DNA of 64,000 bases from Streptomyces durocortorensis (GCF_031760065.1 NZ_CP134500.1:4588001-4652000), one strand, 5' to 3'; shown: positions 43,825 to 55,450, counted from the stretch's first letter. Made by a program: numbers and translations. The notes: a model not told the origin generated them from the letters alone.

Positions 43825-44706
43825 ATGACTGCCCAGATTCTCGACGGCAAGGCCACCGCTGCCGCGATCAAATCCGATCTGACCGTCCGTGTGGCGGCCC
43901 TCAAGGCGCAGGGCATCACCCCCGGCCTGGGAACCCTGCTCGTCGGGGACGACCCGGGCAGCCGGTGGTACGTCAACGGCAAGCACCGTGACTGCGCACA
44001 GGTCGGCATCGGCTCCATCCAGCGCGAACTCCCCGACACCGCCACCCAGGAGGAGATCGAGGACGTCGTACGGGAGCTCAACGCCAACCCCGAGTGCACC
44101 GGTTACATCGTCCAGCTGCCGCTGCCCAAGGGCATCGACACCAACCGGGTCCTGGAGCTGATGGACCCGGAGAAGGACGCCGACGGGCTGCACCCGATGA
44201 GCCTCGGCCGTCTCGTCCTCAACGAGACCGGCCCGCTGCCCTGCACCCCGCAGGGCGTCGTCCAGCTGCTGCGCGCCCACGGCGTGGAGATCAACGGGGC
44301 GCATGTCGTGGTCGTCGGACGCGGTGTCACCATCGGCCGGTCGATCCCACTGCTGCTGACCCGTAAGTCGGAGAACGCCACGGTGACCCAGTGCCACACC
44401 GGCACCCGGGACCTCTCCTCCCACCTGCGTCAGGCAGACATCATCGTCGCCGCCGCGGGCGTCCAGCACCTGATCAAGCCCGAGGACGTGAAGCCGGGGG
44501 CCGCGGTCCTCGACGTCGGCGTCAGCCGGGACGCGGACGGCAAGATCGTCGGCGATGTGCACCCGGGGGTCCGCGAGGTGGCCGCCTGGGTCGCCCCGAA
44601 CCCCGGCGGTGTCGGCCCGATGACCCGCGCGCAGCTGCTGGTCAACGTGGTCGAGGCGGCCGAGCGGCTCGCCGCCGAGGCCGCCGACGCCGCCGCCGCG
44701 GGCTGA
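43825..44706 (+). CDS. folD: Methylene-THF dehydrogenase / methenyl-THF cyclohydrolase
   Basis: 293 residues. FolD interconverts 5,10-methylene-THF and 10-formyl-THF using NADP, supplying formyl groups to PurN and PurH. Catalytic Lys53 (YVNGKHRDC), [20 protein letters not shown] and the NADP motif [12 protein letters not shown] are all visible. ATG has GAGGATGGG upstream. The last 20 residues are Ala-rich. Followed after 24 bases by the DUF3017 gene, an arrangement seen in other actinobacteria. Confidence 0.96.
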   Translation: MTAQILDGKATAAAIKSDLTVRVAALKAQGITPGLGTLLVGDDPGSRWYVNGKHRDCAQVGIGSIQRELPDTATQEEIEDVVRELNANPECTGYIVQLPLPKGIDTNRVLELMDPEKDADGLHPMSLGRLVLNETGPLPCTPQGVVQLLRAHGVEINGAHVVVVGRGVTIGRSIPLLLTRKSENATVTQCHTGTRDLSSHLRQADIIVAAAGVQHLIKPEDVKPGAAVLDVGVSRDADGKIVGDVHPGVREVAAWVAPNPGGVGPMTRAQLLVNVVEAAERLAAEAADAAAAG

Positions 44707-44730
44707 CGGCCGGACGGCGGAGGGAACCCC

Positions 44731-45249
44731 ATGGGTGCTGGTACGAGTCCGGCCGAGCCGGACGGGTCGAGCGAGTCGGGCGGTGAGGGCGCGGTGGCCG
44801 GGGCCGGGGCCGGTGCTGTGGCCGGGCCCGGGACCGGGAGCGCCCCCCGGCGCCGGTCGCGGCGGTTCCCGAAGTTCACCCGGGACACCGCGCGCCCCGA
44901 GGGCGGCGGCCGGGCGGCGTCCGGCGACGCGCCCGCACCGGCCCGGCAGTGGCCGCTGCTCACCGTGCTCTGCGCGGCGGGCGCGGGGCTGCTGATCGTG
45001 GCCCTGGACCCGTTCGACCAGGCGTTCCGCATCGGCACCATCCTGATCGGCGGTGCGCTGATCGCCGGTGCCGTGCTGCGCTGGGTGGTGCCGTCGGTCG
45101 GCATGCTGGCGGTACGTTCCCGGTTCACCGACCTGGTGACCTACGGGCTGATGGGCACCCTGATCGTGCTGCTCGCGCTGGTCGCGCAGCCGAAACCGTG
45201 GCTGGACGTGCCGATCCTGGAGGACGCCGTCCGCTTCACGGTCCGCTGA
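44731..45249 (+). CDS. DUF3017 membrane protein
   Basis: 172 residues. An acidic/Gly-Ala low-complexity N-terminus (about 1-70) precedes three membrane helices (WPLLTVLCAAGAGLLIVALD, IGTILIGGALIAGAVLRWVV, LVTYGLMGTLIVLLALVAQP). Family DUF3017 regularly follows folD in actinobacteria, with unknown role. ATG has GGAGGG upstream and is in a folD operon. Confidence 0.87.
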   Translation: MGAGTSPAEPDGSSESGGEGAVAGAGAGAVAGPGTGSAPRRRSRRFPKFTRDTARPEGGGRAASGDAPAPARQWPLLTVLCAAGAGLLIVALDPFDQAFRIGTILIGGALIAGAVLRWVVPSVGMLAVRSRFTDLVTYGLMGTLIVLLALVAQPKPWLDVPILEDAVRFTVR

Positions 45250-45714
45250 GGGCTGCCCCGCGATCCCGCCCGTGGTGACCGTCCCTTCCCCCGTAGAAGG
45301 GACGGGCACCCCGGATCGGAGTGACCAGGGCAACAAGCCCTGGTATGGGGCGGAATGAGCATCCTTGCCCCGTCCTGCTCCAAGCGTCATGGACACGAAG
45401 AGCCGCTTCAAGGGTTCCCTGGGGCCTGTGGCACGGAAGTGACCATTCCGGCACGGTGTGATCGTCGCGCAACGATGGCAGACTGGCCCGGCGCACAGAG
45501 CAGCACGGAGCAGACAGAGCAGTGATCGGGGCAGTGATCGGGGCGCGCGAAGATGCGTACCCCGTCCCGAATGCTCCCGTGCGCCCCCTCGTCAGGAACT
45601 GACACCCTGGCTTCGCGCATCCTCGTGGGTAGTTCGGCGGGGTTGCGTGGGTCGGGGGGACCGGCCGCAGCGGGGCACAGCAAGCACGTCCGGGGGACAT
45701 GAGGGGGGAAAGCG
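45250..45714. other. Intergenic region before HTH regulator
   Basis: Contains a hairpin (45279-45305), two head-to-tail copies of GCAGTGATCGGG (45519-45542) and the promoter region of the downstream gene. No coding sequence identified. Confidence 0.55.
45279..45305 (+). terminator. Terminator after folD-DUF3017
   Basis: CCGTCCCTTC (45279-45288) pairs with GAAGGGACGG (45296-45305) around a 7-base loop, 30 bases after the stop. Confidence 0.6.
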
Positions 45715-46902
45715 ATGCCTCGTTGGAAGGCACTGCCCGAAGAGCTCGATCCGCAGATCAGGGAGTTCGCCAGCCAACTGCGCAGGCTCGTCGACCGCAG
45801 CGGGCTCAACATCAACGCGGTGGCCGACCGCACGGGCTACAGCAAGACGTCCTGGGAGCGGTACCTCAACGGGCGGCTCCTCGCCCCGCGCGGGGCCGTC
45901 GTCGCTCTCGCCGAGGTGACGGGCACCCCGCAGCACCACCTCACGACCATGTGGGAGCTGGCCGAGCGCGCGTGGAGCCGGGCCGAGATGCGCCACGACA
46001 TGACGATGGAGGCCATCCGGATCACCCAGGCCCGTGCGGCGCTCGGTGAGTTGGGCGCGACCGGCCCCGACGCTCCGGCGGGCGGCCGGTCCGGCCGTTC
46101 CGCCTCGGGCGGCCGTCACAGCGCGGCCGGCTCCGGCGGCGCCCGGGTCCCGGCCGCGGCGGGCGCGGACGCCCCGCCGCGCGACGCCTACGACAGCGAA
46201 GCCCACAGGGGCGATCCCCACGGCCGCGACGCCTACGGGACCGGCCGCGACAGCACGCGCCCGCCCTCCGTGCCCGCCCAGCGCGGTGCCGCACCGCACG
46301 TCCCCCAGCAGCACCAGGGCGGGCAGCGACCGGAGCGGTACGCCGGAGAGGGCGCCGGACGGAGCGTCGGCAAGGGCTCCGGAACGAGCGCCGGCGGGAA
46401 GGCGCCCGGCGGCCGCCGCAAGGGGGCCATGCTCGCCGTCGGGGCCGTCGGCGCCCTGATCGTCGCGGTCGGCGCGGTGCTGCTCGCGCCGGGCGGCGAC
46501 GACCCGGCCAAGGCCACCCCGCCCCCGTCGGCCGCCCCCACCACGGCCGCCCCCGAACTGCCCGTAGGCGTCGAGTGCAGCGGCACCGACTGCGCCGGGC
46601 AGGACCCGGAGGAGATGGGCTGCGGCGGCGATTTCGCCCGTACGGTGTCGAGCGCCGTGGTCGGCGGCAGCAAGGTCGAGGTCCGCTACAGCGAGGTCTG
46701 CTCCGCCGCCTGGGCCCGGCTCTCCGAGGCGGCGATCGGCGACACCGTACGGATCACCGCGGGCAAGGGCGCGCAGGACGGCGAGGTCATGGGGGACACG
46801 AAGGCGTACACCCCGATGGTCGCGGTGAAGAAGGCGAGCGACGCGAACGCCTGCGCGACGCTCACCTCCGGCACGAAGGGCTGCACCGACCCGGACGAGT
46901 GA
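45715..46902 (+). CDS. Membrane-anchored HTH regulator with DUF2690 domain
   Basis: 395 residues. Residues about 15-70 form a Cro/C1-type helix-turn-helix ([20 protein letters not shown]). A disordered Gly/Arg-rich linker follows, then one membrane helix ([20 protein letters not shown], about 240-262) and an outer domain of the DUF2690 type with three Cys pairs ([33 protein letters not shown]). The layout suggests a transmembrane regulator that senses the cell exterior. ATG has GGGGGGAAAG upstream. Monocistronic by spacing. Confidence 0.83.
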   Translation: MPRWKALPEELDPQIREFASQLRRLVDRSGLNINAVADRTGYSKTSWERYLNGRLLAPRGAVVALAEVTGTPQHHLTTMWELAERAWSRAEMRHDMTMEAIRITQARAALGELGATGPDAPAGGRSGRSASGGRHSAAGSGGARVPAAAGADAPPRDAYDSEAHRGDPHGRDAYGTGRDSTRPPSVPAQRGAAPHVPQQHQGGQRPERYAGEGAGRSVGKGSGTSAGGKAPGGRRKGAMLAVGAVGALIVAVGAVLLAPGGDDPAKATPPPSAAPTTAAPELPVGVECSGTDCAGQDPEEMGCGGDFARTVSSAVVGGSKVEVRYSEVCSAAWARLSEAAIGDTVRITAGKGAQDGEVMGDTKAYTPMVAVKKASDANACATLTSGTKGCTDPDE

Positions 46903-46991
46903 CGCCGGGGCCGGGGGCACGGCAGGTGACCGGTTGTGCGCGGTGCAACAGGGGGCCGGGCGGTCCCCCCTGCCCGGGTCCGATAGCCTGA

Positions 46992-48092
<1,101 letters not shown>

Positions 48093-48116
48093 GGTCCCTG
48101 CCCGCACCACGCCGGC

Positions 48117-48148
48117 GGCCCCCGGCAGCGCACCCGCTGCCGGGGGCC
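48117..48148. terminator. Bidirectional terminator after mdh
   Basis: GGCCCCCGGCAGC (48117-48129) pairs perfectly with GCTGCCGGGGGCC (48136-48148) between convergent genes. Confidence 0.8.
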
Positions 48149-48158
48149 GTCGGCGTCC

Positions 48159-48890
48159 TCACCGCAGCCGCTGTGCCGCCTCGCGTACCGCTGCCGCCGC
48201 GAGCCGCTGGAGGGCGGGGCCGAACGTGACCCGGGACGCGCCGAGTTCGCCCAGCCGGCGCACAGCGGCCGGGGAGTCCGGCGTGCCGATGGCGTTCAGC
48301 GGTACGGGGACGGCGGCGGCCAGCCGGGGCAGGTCATCGGGCGGGGCGGCGATCGGGTAGACGCAGTCGGCGCCCGCCGCCGCGTACCGCAGGGCCCGGC
48401 CGGTCGCGGCCGACGCCCGGTCCGTACCGGAAGGCGCCGCGTGGAGGTGGACGTCCACGCGGGCGTTCAGGAAGAGCCGGTCGCCCGCCGCCGCGCGGAA
48501 GCGGGCCAGCCGGTCGGCCTGGCGGTCCGGGTCCAGCAGGACGCCGTCCACGGAGTCCTCCAGGTTGCAGCCGACGGCCCCCGCCGCCAGCAGCCGGTCC
48601 ACCAGCTCCTCCGGCTCCAGCCCGTAACCGGCCTCGATGTCCGCCGAGACGGGGACGGAGACCGCGCGGACGATCCGGGTCACGGCGGCGAACATCTCGT
48701 CCGCCGGGGTCCGCCCGTCCTCGTGGCCCAGCGAGGCGGCGACGCCCGCGCTCGGGATCGCCAGCGCCGGGAACCCGGCCTCTTCCAGGGCCCGCGCGCT
48801 CGCCGCGTCCCACGGTCCCGGCAGGACCAGCGGATCGTCGGGGGCGCGGCCGTGGTGCAGCGCGCGGAACACGGCGGCCGGGTCGGCCAT
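48159..48890 (-). CDS. Isocitrate lyase/PEP mutase-family protein
   Basis: 243 residues. A beta-barrel enzyme of the PEP-mutase/isocitrate lyase superfamily: LPGPWDAASARALEEAGFPA, VPVSADIEAGYG (metal-binding Asp/Glu), NLEDSVDG and FLNARVDVHL. The KKCGH loop of true isocitrate lyases is absent, so C-C lyase or oxaloacetate decarboxylase-like chemistry is more likely. ATG has GGAGGAG. It lies 45 bases upstream of nothing else on its strand and is adjacent to an AhpD-like gene on the same strand (gap 45 bases), so the two may be cotranscribed. Confidence 0.87.
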   Translation of the reverse strand: MADPAAVFRALHHGRAPDDPLVLPGPWDAASARALEEAGFPALAIPSAGVAASLGHEDGRTPADEMFAAVTRIVRAVSVPVSADIEAGYGLEPEELVDRLLAAGAVGCNLEDSVDGVLLDPDRQADRLARFRAAAGDRLFLNARVDVHLHAAPSGTDRASAATGRALRYAAAGADCVYPIAAPPDDLPRLAAAVPVPLNAIGTPDSPAAVRRLGELGASRVTFGPALQRLAAAAVREAAQRLR

Positions 48891-48935
48891 GGGGGTCTCC
48901 TCCTGGCTGTGGGCCTGGCTATGGGCGTGGGGCCG

Positions 48936-49466
48936 TCAGTGCTTGAAGTCGCCCGGCGTGTAGTGGCCCGGTGCGAGCCGTCCGGTGACGCCGAAGCGGT
49001 TCCAGGCGTTGATCACCGTGATGGCCGCGACCAGCTGGGCCAGTTCCGTCTCCTCGAAGTGCTCGGCCGCCTCCGCGTACACCTCGTCCGGGACGAAGCC
49101 GTCGGTGAGGATGGTGACCGCCTCGGTCAGGGCGAGCGCCGCCAGCTCCTTCCCGGTGTAGAAGTGCCGCGACTCCTGCCAGGCGCTGAGCTGGACGATC
49201 CGCTCGACCGACTCGCCCGCGGCGAGCGCGTCCTTCGTGTGCATGTCCAGGCAGAACGCGCACCGGTTGAGCTGCGAGGCCCGGATCTTCACCAGCTCGA
49301 CCAGGACGGGGTCCAGACCCTTCCGGGCCGCGATGTCGAGCCGGACCATCGCCTTGTAGACATCGGGGAGCAGCTCGGAGACGGAGAGGCGCGCCGGGTG
49401 CTCGGCCGCCCGGTCGGCGGGGGCGGCGGCGGGGGCGGGGTGGTGTGCGTGCGGTGTGGTGGTCAT
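48936..49466 (-). CDS. AhpD-like carboxymuconolactone decarboxylase-family protein
   Basis: 176 residues. The catalytic CxxC with following His is present in NRCAFCLDMHTKDA (Cys69, Cys72, His76), as in AhpD peroxidases. The remainder is helical (LTEAVTILTDGFVPDEVY). Likely reduces peroxides or alkyl radicals with a thiol partner; true decarboxylase activity is not expected. The ATG has no strong ribosome site; possible leaderless start. Divergent from a MocR regulator, which often controls an adjacent AhpD-like gene in actinobacteria. Confidence 0.85.
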   Translation of the reverse strand: MTTTPHAHHPAPAAAPADRAAEHPARLSVSELLPDVYKAMVRLDIAARKGLDPVLVELVKIRASQLNRCAFCLDMHTKDALAAGESVERIVQLSAWQESRHFYTGKELAALALTEAVTILTDGFVPDEVYAEAAEHFEETELAQLVAAITVINAWNRFGVTGRLAPGHYTPGDFKH

Positions 49467-49513
49467 GGGGACGACGCTACGGGTCCGATGGCTCGGCGGT
49501 ATGGTCCATTCCC

Positions 49514-50914
49514 ATGACCGATTCCTGGGCCAGTTTCGGTGCAGACCTGCATCTGGAGCCGGTCGGCACGGGTTTGCGCAGCGGGCTGATGGAGGCGCTG
49601 CGGGAAGCGGTGCGCAGCGGGCGGCTGGCCCCCGGAACCCGGCTGCCGTCCTCCCGGGCGCTCGCCGCCGACCTGGGCATCGCCCGTAACACGGTCGCCG
49701 ACGCCTACGGCGAACTGGTCGCCGAGGGCTGGCTCACCGCCCGCCAGGGCTCCGGCACCCGGGTCGCCCAGCGGTCCGCCCCGCGCCGGACGCGGCCCCC
49801 GGCGGCCCCCGCCCGGCCGGTGCGGTCCGGGCCCGCGTACACCCTGAAGCCAGGCTTTCCCGACGTGTCCGCCTTCCCGCGCACCGCCTGGCTCCGGGCC
49901 GCCCGCAAGGCGCTCACCGCCGCACCCGACGAGGCCTTCGGCTACGGCGATCCACGCGGGCGAGTCGAACTGCGCACGGCCCTGGCGGAGTACCTGGCGC
50001 GGGCGCGCGGGGTGCACGCCGACCCGGAGCGCATCGTGATCTGTTCCGGTTTCGTGCACGGGCTGGCGCTCCTGGGCCGGGTGCTGCGGCAGCGCCGGGT
50101 CCGGGAGGTCGCCGTCGAGTCCTACGGCCTCGGCTTCCATACGAACCTCCTCACCGATGCCGGGCTGCGCACCCCGTGCCTGCCGCTGGACGAACGCGGC
50201 TCCCGGACCGAGGAGCTGGCCGCGATGCGGGCCACGGGGGCGGTGCTCCTGACCCCGGCGCACCAGTTCCCCACCGGCGTACCCCTGCATCCGGACCGGC
50301 GGGCCGCAGCCGTCGACTGGGCCCGGGCCACCGGCGGGCTGATCCTGGAGGACGACTACGACGGGGAGTTCAGGTACGACCGGCAGCCGGTGGGCGCCCT
50401 CCAGGGCCTCGATCCGGAGCGGGTCGTCCATCTCGGCACCGCCAGCAAGTCGCTGGCCCCGGGGCTGCGCCTGGGCTGGATGGTGCTGCCCCGGAGCCTG
50501 GTGGGGGAGGTGGTGGCGGCGAAGGGTGTGTCCGAGTGGATGTCCGGCTCGCCCGACCAGCTGACGCTCGCGGAGTTCATCGCCTCGGGGGCGTACGACC
50601 GGCATGTGCGTTCCATGCGGCTGCGCTACCGCCGCCGTCGCGACCAGCTCGTCGCGGCGCTCGCGGAGCGCGCGCCGGGCATCGAGGTCAGCGGGATCGC
50701 GGCCGGACTGCACGCGGTCCTCGAACTCCCGGCGGGCGCCGAGCGTTCGGTGATCCAGGCGGCAGCCTTCCAGGGCCTGGCGCTGGAGGGCCTCGCGCGC
50801 TACCGCCACCCGGACGCCCCGGCCACCCGCGACGCCCTGGTGATCGGCTACGGCTCGCCGTCGGAGAGCGCCTGGGCGGGCACCCTGGACGCGCTGTGCC
50901 GGGTGCTGCCCTGA
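49514..50914 (+). CDS. MocR-family regulator (GntR HTH + aminotransferase fold)
   Basis: 466 residues. The N-terminal GntR-type winged HTH (SGRLAPGTRLPSSRALAADL, about 35-90) is joined to an aspartate-aminotransferase-like domain with PLP Lys in GTASKSLAPGLRLGW (about 320), GLILEDDYDGEFRY and YGDPRGRVELR. MocR proteins sense PLP or amino acids and regulate a neighbouring gene. ATG 49514 lies 8 bases after TATGGT, so it may be leaderless. It ends at base 50914, exactly where a long inverted repeat begins, so its last residues could come from that element. Confidence 0.88.
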   Translation: MTDSWASFGADLHLEPVGTGLRSGLMEALREAVRSGRLAPGTRLPSSRALAADLGIARNTVADAYGELVAEGWLTARQGSGTRVAQRSAPRRTRPPAAPARPVRSGPAYTLKPGFPDVSAFPRTAWLRAARKALTAAPDEAFGYGDPRGRVELRTALAEYLARARGVHADPERIVICSGFVHGLALLGRVLRQRRVREVAVESYGLGFHTNLLTDAGLRTPCLPLDERGSRTEELAAMRATGAVLLTPAHQFPTGVPLHPDRRAAAVDWARATGGLILEDDYDGEFRYDRQPVGALQGLDPERVVHLGTASKSLAPGLRLGWMVLPRSLVGEVVAAKGVSEWMSGSPDQLTLAEFIASGAYDRHVRSMRLRYRRRRDQLVAALAERAPGIEVSGIAAGLHAVLELPAGAERSVIQAAAFQGLALEGLARYRHPDAPATRDALVIGYGSPSESAWAGTLDALCRVLP

Positions 50915-51080
50915 GGGCTGTCGTCCCGTCATCCCTGGCGGGTGCACGACGACAGGCACGGCACCTCGCCGCATTGCCGGAACGCCGGAATGCGTCCCGT
51001 ACGCGGGCGCTCCTCCGCCGTGCGATGCGCCGCATCCGACGCCGCCCGCTGATCCACCAGGGATGACGGGACAGCCCTCA
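50912..51080. mobile_element. MITE-like element with long inverted repeats
   Basis: The left end (50912-50938) and right end (51057-51080) are inverted repeats of 24 matched bases (TGAGGGCTGTCCCGTCATCC) with a 3-base insertion on the left. The GGGCTGTCCCGT ends resemble those of Streptomyces IS5-type elements. About 118 bases separate them and contain no gene. No clear target duplication is seen. A remnant of a transporter gene stops exactly at the right end. Confidence 0.6.
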
Positions 51081-51218
51081 GCGGCCGCTGCCCGGCGGCG
51101 GTACGGTCGCGGGCGCGGTGACCGCGAGCGAGGCGGGACGGGCGGCTGCCCGCGCGGCGACCTCCTGGAGGACGGACGCCGTCCCGAAACAGACCGCCGC
51201 CCCGAGCGCACAGATCAC
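51078..51218 (-). pseudogene. Truncated membrane transporter remnant (EamA/DMT-like)
   Basis: On the minus strand, GTG 51218 begins VICALGAAVCFGTASVLQEV and continues AARAAARPASLA to a stop formed by the right inverted-repeat end of the MITE-like element. This resembles the first helix of EamA/DMT-type permeases in Streptomyces. Only 46 codons remain; the rest of the gene is missing. Similarity is judged by eye. Confidence 0.45.
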
Positions 51219-51397
51219 CCCGAAGGGCGCAAAGGGAATCTACCGGGCGGAGGTTGACGCTCCGGCGCCTCCTTGTTCCGAACCGGCCACCTGTCGAACT
51301 AGTCTGACAAGAGATCCGGCGCCCGGAAGGAAGCAGAAGGAAGCAGAGGGAAGAGGAAGGGCCGGATTCGATCACGTACCACGGGGGAGAACAGAAC

Positions 51398-51712
51398 ATG
51401 TCCAAGCGGAGGTTGAGGTCGAGTACGGTCGTGCTCGGCGGAATGGGGCTGCTCGCCCTGACGATCTCGTCCTGCGGATCGGAGCCGGACCGGCGGTGCG
51501 CCGACCGGATGACCCGTGAAACCCTGCCCAGCTACGAGTGCCGTGGCAGCGGCGGCGGTTCGGGAGGCAGCGGCGGTTCCGGTGGCGGCACCGGCCGCGG
51601 CTCGTACTACTACGGCGGCGACAGCTCGGACGGCAAAGTACAGGGCGGCAGTTTCGACAAGTCCGCGGTCGACCGCGGCGGCTTCGGCTGCGCCCGGTCC
51701 GGCGGAGGCTGA
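51398..51712 (+). CDS. Small Gly-rich lipoprotein
   Basis: 104 residues. Basic N-terminus, hydrophobic core and lipobox ISSC (LGGMGLLALTISSCGSEPD), so probably anchored at Cys26. The mature part is short and Gly/Ser-rich with YYYGGDSSDGKVQ and a final Cys (GCARSGGG). Functions unknown. ATG has GGGGGAG upstream. It ends 5 bases before the glutathionylspermidine-synthase-like gene and is surely cotranscribed with it. Confidence 0.72.
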   Translation: MSKRRLRSSTVVLGGMGLLALTISSCGSEPDRRCADRMTRETLPSYECRGSGGGSGGSGGSGGGTGRGSYYYGGDSSDGKVQGGSFDKSAVDRGGFGCARSGGG

Positions 51713-51717
51713 CCGCC

Positions 51718-52905
51718 ATGGAACGCCGCACCACGCAGCCGCGCCCCGGCTGGCAGGAGACCGTCGAGTCCCAGGGCGTCGTCTATCCGCTGACCCGCTA
51801 CCCGGACGACTCGCTGCGCCCCTACTGGGACGAGAGCGCCTACTACGTCTTCTCGCTGCCCGAGGTCGAGGCCCTGGAGGAGACCGTCGAGGAGCTGCAC
51901 GCGATGTGCCTGGCCGCCGCCGCGCACATCGTCGAGCAAGGCCGCTTCGCCGACCTCGGCATCACCGACCCGCGCCTCGCCTCCCTGGTCGCCGAGTCCT
52001 GGCGCCGCCGCGCCGAACTGCCCTCGGTCTACGGGCGGTTCGACCTGCGCTACGACGGGAGCGGCCCGGCGAAGATGCTGGAGTACAACGCCGACACCCC
52101 GACCTCGCTGGTGGAGGCGGCGAGCGCGCAGTGGTTCTGGATGGAGGACCGCTTCCCCGGTGCCGACCAGTGGAACTCCCTGCACGAGCGGCTGGTCGAC
52201 GCCTGGAAGCGGCAGGCGCCCCTGCTGCCGCCGGGTCCGCTGCACTTCGCGCACTCGGACGGCGACGAGGCGGGCGAGGACCTGATGACGGTCGCGTATC
52301 TGCGCGAGACCGCCCAGCAGGCCGGGATCGACACCGAGGCGCTGTCCGTCGAGGAGATCGGCTGGGACCGGCTGTCGGGCCGGTTCGTCGACGACCGGCT
52401 GCGCTTCATCCGCAGCTGCTTCAAGCTCTACCCGTGGGAGTGGCTGGCCACGGACCGCTTCGGGCCGCAGGTGCTGGACACCCTCGACAACGGCGGCGGC
52501 AGCGGTACCACCTGCTGGATCGAGCCCGCCTGGAAGATGCTGCTCTCCAACAAGGCGCTGCTGGCGATCCTGTGGGAGCTCTACCCCGGCCATCCCAACC
52601 TGCTGCCCGCCTATCTCGACGGACCCCGCGAGCTGGCCGGGCCCGGCGGGGCCGGATACGTCTCCAAACCGCTGCTCGGCCGGGAGGGCGCAGGCGTCGA
52701 CCTGCACGGCCCCGGCTCGCCGCCCGTCCCGCGCGACGAGCCGTGCTGCTACCAGGAGCTGGCCCCGCTGCCCGACATCGACGGCAATCGGGTGGTGCTC
52801 GGCGCGTGGATCGTCGAGGACGAGGCGGCGGGGCTAGGCATCCGGGAGTCGTCGGGGCCGGTCACGGACGAGTACGCCCGCTTCCTGCCCCACGTCCTAC
52901 TCTGA
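51718..52905 (+). CDS. Glutathionylspermidine synthase-like ATP-grasp protein
   Basis: 395 residues. It aligns by eye with the GSP-synthase C-terminal ATP-grasp domain: YYVFSLPEVEALEETVEEL, RFDLRYDGSGPAKMLEYNAD, SWLE-like TPTSLVEAASAQWFW, KLYPWEWL and YVSKPLLGREGAGV (nucleotide loop). Actinobacteria use mycothiol and lack glutathionylspermidine, so another amide-forming role, such as peptide or polyamine ligation at the envelope, is likely. ATG with GGAGG upstream; coupled to the small lipoprotein gene. Homologues in other bacteria also accompany membrane or lipoprotein genes. Confidence 0.85.
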   Translation: MERRTTQPRPGWQETVESQGVVYPLTRYPDDSLRPYWDESAYYVFSLPEVEALEETVEELHAMCLAAAAHIVEQGRFADLGITDPRLASLVAESWRRRAELPSVYGRFDLRYDGSGPAKMLEYNADTPTSLVEAASAQWFWMEDRFPGADQWNSLHERLVDAWKRQAPLLPPGPLHFAHSDGDEAGEDLMTVAYLRETAQQAGIDTEALSVEEIGWDRLSGRFVDDRLRFIRSCFKLYPWEWLATDRFGPQVLDTLDNGGGSGTTCWIEPAWKMLLSNKALLAILWELYPGHPNLLPAYLDGPRELAGPGGAGYVSKPLLGREGAGVDLHGPGSPPVPRDEPCCYQELAPLPDIDGNRVVLGAWIVEDEAAGLGIRESSGPVTDEYARFLPHVLL

Positions 52906-52939
52906 GGTCCTGAAGCTCCGCGACGCACGAGGGACCGGC

Positions 52940-54145
52940 TCAGGCGCTCAGCACCGTACGCAGCTTGTCCAGGCCCCAGTCCAGATCCTCCTTGCTGATC
53001 ACCAGCGGCGGGGCGATCCGGACCGTGGAGCCGTGGGTGTCCTTCACCAGCACCCCCTGCTCCATCAGCCTCTCGGAGATCTCCCGGCCGGTGCCCAGCG
53101 CGGGCGCGATGTCGACGCCCGCCCACAGGCCCCGGCCGCGCACCGCCTCCACCGCGCCGCCGCCGACGAGCAGCCCCAACTCGCGGTGGAGGTGGTCGCC
53201 CAGCTCGGCGGCCCGCTGCTGGTACTCACCGGTCCGCAGCATCGCGATCACCTCCAGCGCCACCGCGCACGCCAGCGGGTTCCCGCCGAACGTGGAGCCG
53301 TGCTCGCCGGGCCTGAAGACCCCGAGCACATCCGCCGAGGAGACGACCGCGGAGACCGGCACCACTCCGCCTCCCAGCGCCTTTCCCAGCACGTACATGT
53401 CCGGCACCACGCCCTCGTGCTCCAGCGCGAACGTCTTCCCGGTCCGGCCCAGGCCCGACTGGATCTCGTCCGCGACGAACAGCACGTTCCGCTCGCGGGT
53501 CAGCTCCCGCACTCCGGGCAGATAGCCGGCCGGCGGCACCAGCACCCCCGCCTCGCCCTGGATCGGCTCGATCAGCACCGCCACGGTGTTCTCCGTCATC
53601 GCCTCCCGCATCGCGGTGAGATCCCCGTACGGAACGATCTCGAACCCCGGTGTGTACGGGCCGAAGTCGGCCCGGGCCGCCGGGTCCGTGGAGAAGCTGA
53701 CGATCGTCGTCGTGCGGCCGTGGAAGTTGTCCGAGGCCACGATGACCTTCGCCATCCCGTCCGGCACGCCCTTGACCCGGTAGCCCCACTTGCGGGCGGT
53801 CTTGACCGCCGTCTCCACGGCCTCCGCCCCGGTGTTCATCGGCAGCACCATCTCCATCCCGCACAGCTCGGCCAGCCGCGTGCAGAACTCGGCGAACCGG
53901 TCGTGGTGGAACGCCCGGGAGGTCAGCGTCACCCGGTCCAGCTGGGCTTTGGCCGCGTCGATGAGCCGACGGTTGCCATGGCCGAAATTGAGCGCCGAAT
54001 ACCCGGCCAGGAGGTCCAGATACCGGCGGCCCTCGACATCGGTCATCCACGCACCGTCCGCCGAGGCGACGACGACCGGCAACGGGTGGTAGTTGTGCGC
54101 GCTGTGCGCCTCGGCGGAGGCGATGGCGGTTTCCGTGGTCGACAC
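52940..54145 (-). CDS. rocD: Ornithine aminotransferase
   Basis: 401 residues, a class III PLP enzyme that moves the delta-amino group of ornithine to 2-oxoglutarate, giving glutamate semialdehyde for proline and arginine metabolism. Visible: LNFGHGNRRLIDAAKAQLD, NTGAEAVETAVKTARKWGY, LIEPIQGEAGV, VADEIQSGLGRTG and the PLP Lys in VLGKALGGG. GTG 54145 has GGAGA 6 bases upstream and matches family length. Divergent from trpS by about 240 bases. No arginase is adjacent. Confidence 0.94.
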   Translation of the reverse strand: MSTTETAIASAEAHSAHNYHPLPVVVASADGAWMTDVEGRRYLDLLAGYSALNFGHGNRRLIDAAKAQLDRVTLTSRAFHHDRFAEFCTRLAELCGMEMVLPMNTGAEAVETAVKTARKWGYRVKGVPDGMAKVIVASDNFHGRTTTIVSFSTDPAARADFGPYTPGFEIVPYGDLTAMREAMTENTVAVLIEPIQGEAGVLVPPAGYLPGVRELTRERNVLFVADEIQSGLGRTGKTFALEHEGVVPDMYVLGKALGGGVVPVSAVVSSADVLGVFRPGEHGSTFGGNPLACAVALEVIAMLRTGEYQQRAAELGDHLHRELGLLVGGGAVEAVRGRGLWAGVDIAPALGTGREISERLMEQGVLVKDTHGSTVRIAPPLVISKEDLDWGLDKLRTVLSA

Positions 54146-54370
54146 GGGATCTCCGTTCGTCGTGCGGCGTGGGCGCAGGGTGGTGCCCACTTTGTATCGT
54201 CGGTCGGATCCCGCGCCGGGAAACCTTCGCCGCCCGGCGCGCCCGCCGTCGCGCGCCCGGCGGCCGGAATGTGCCGTTCGTCTCAGCTGTGCGCTCCTGT
54301 GCCCCGGGATCGTGCGGGGACGCGCCCGGTATGCCCCGCACCGGCTGCCGGAGATGGCCCGGGCACCTGA

Positions 54371-55450
<1,080 letters not shown>

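Noticed and set aside
50929..51405. Minus-strand open frame across the MITE-like element
   Set aside because: It reads through the inverted repeats in a frame different from the EamA-like remnant and lacks any domain.
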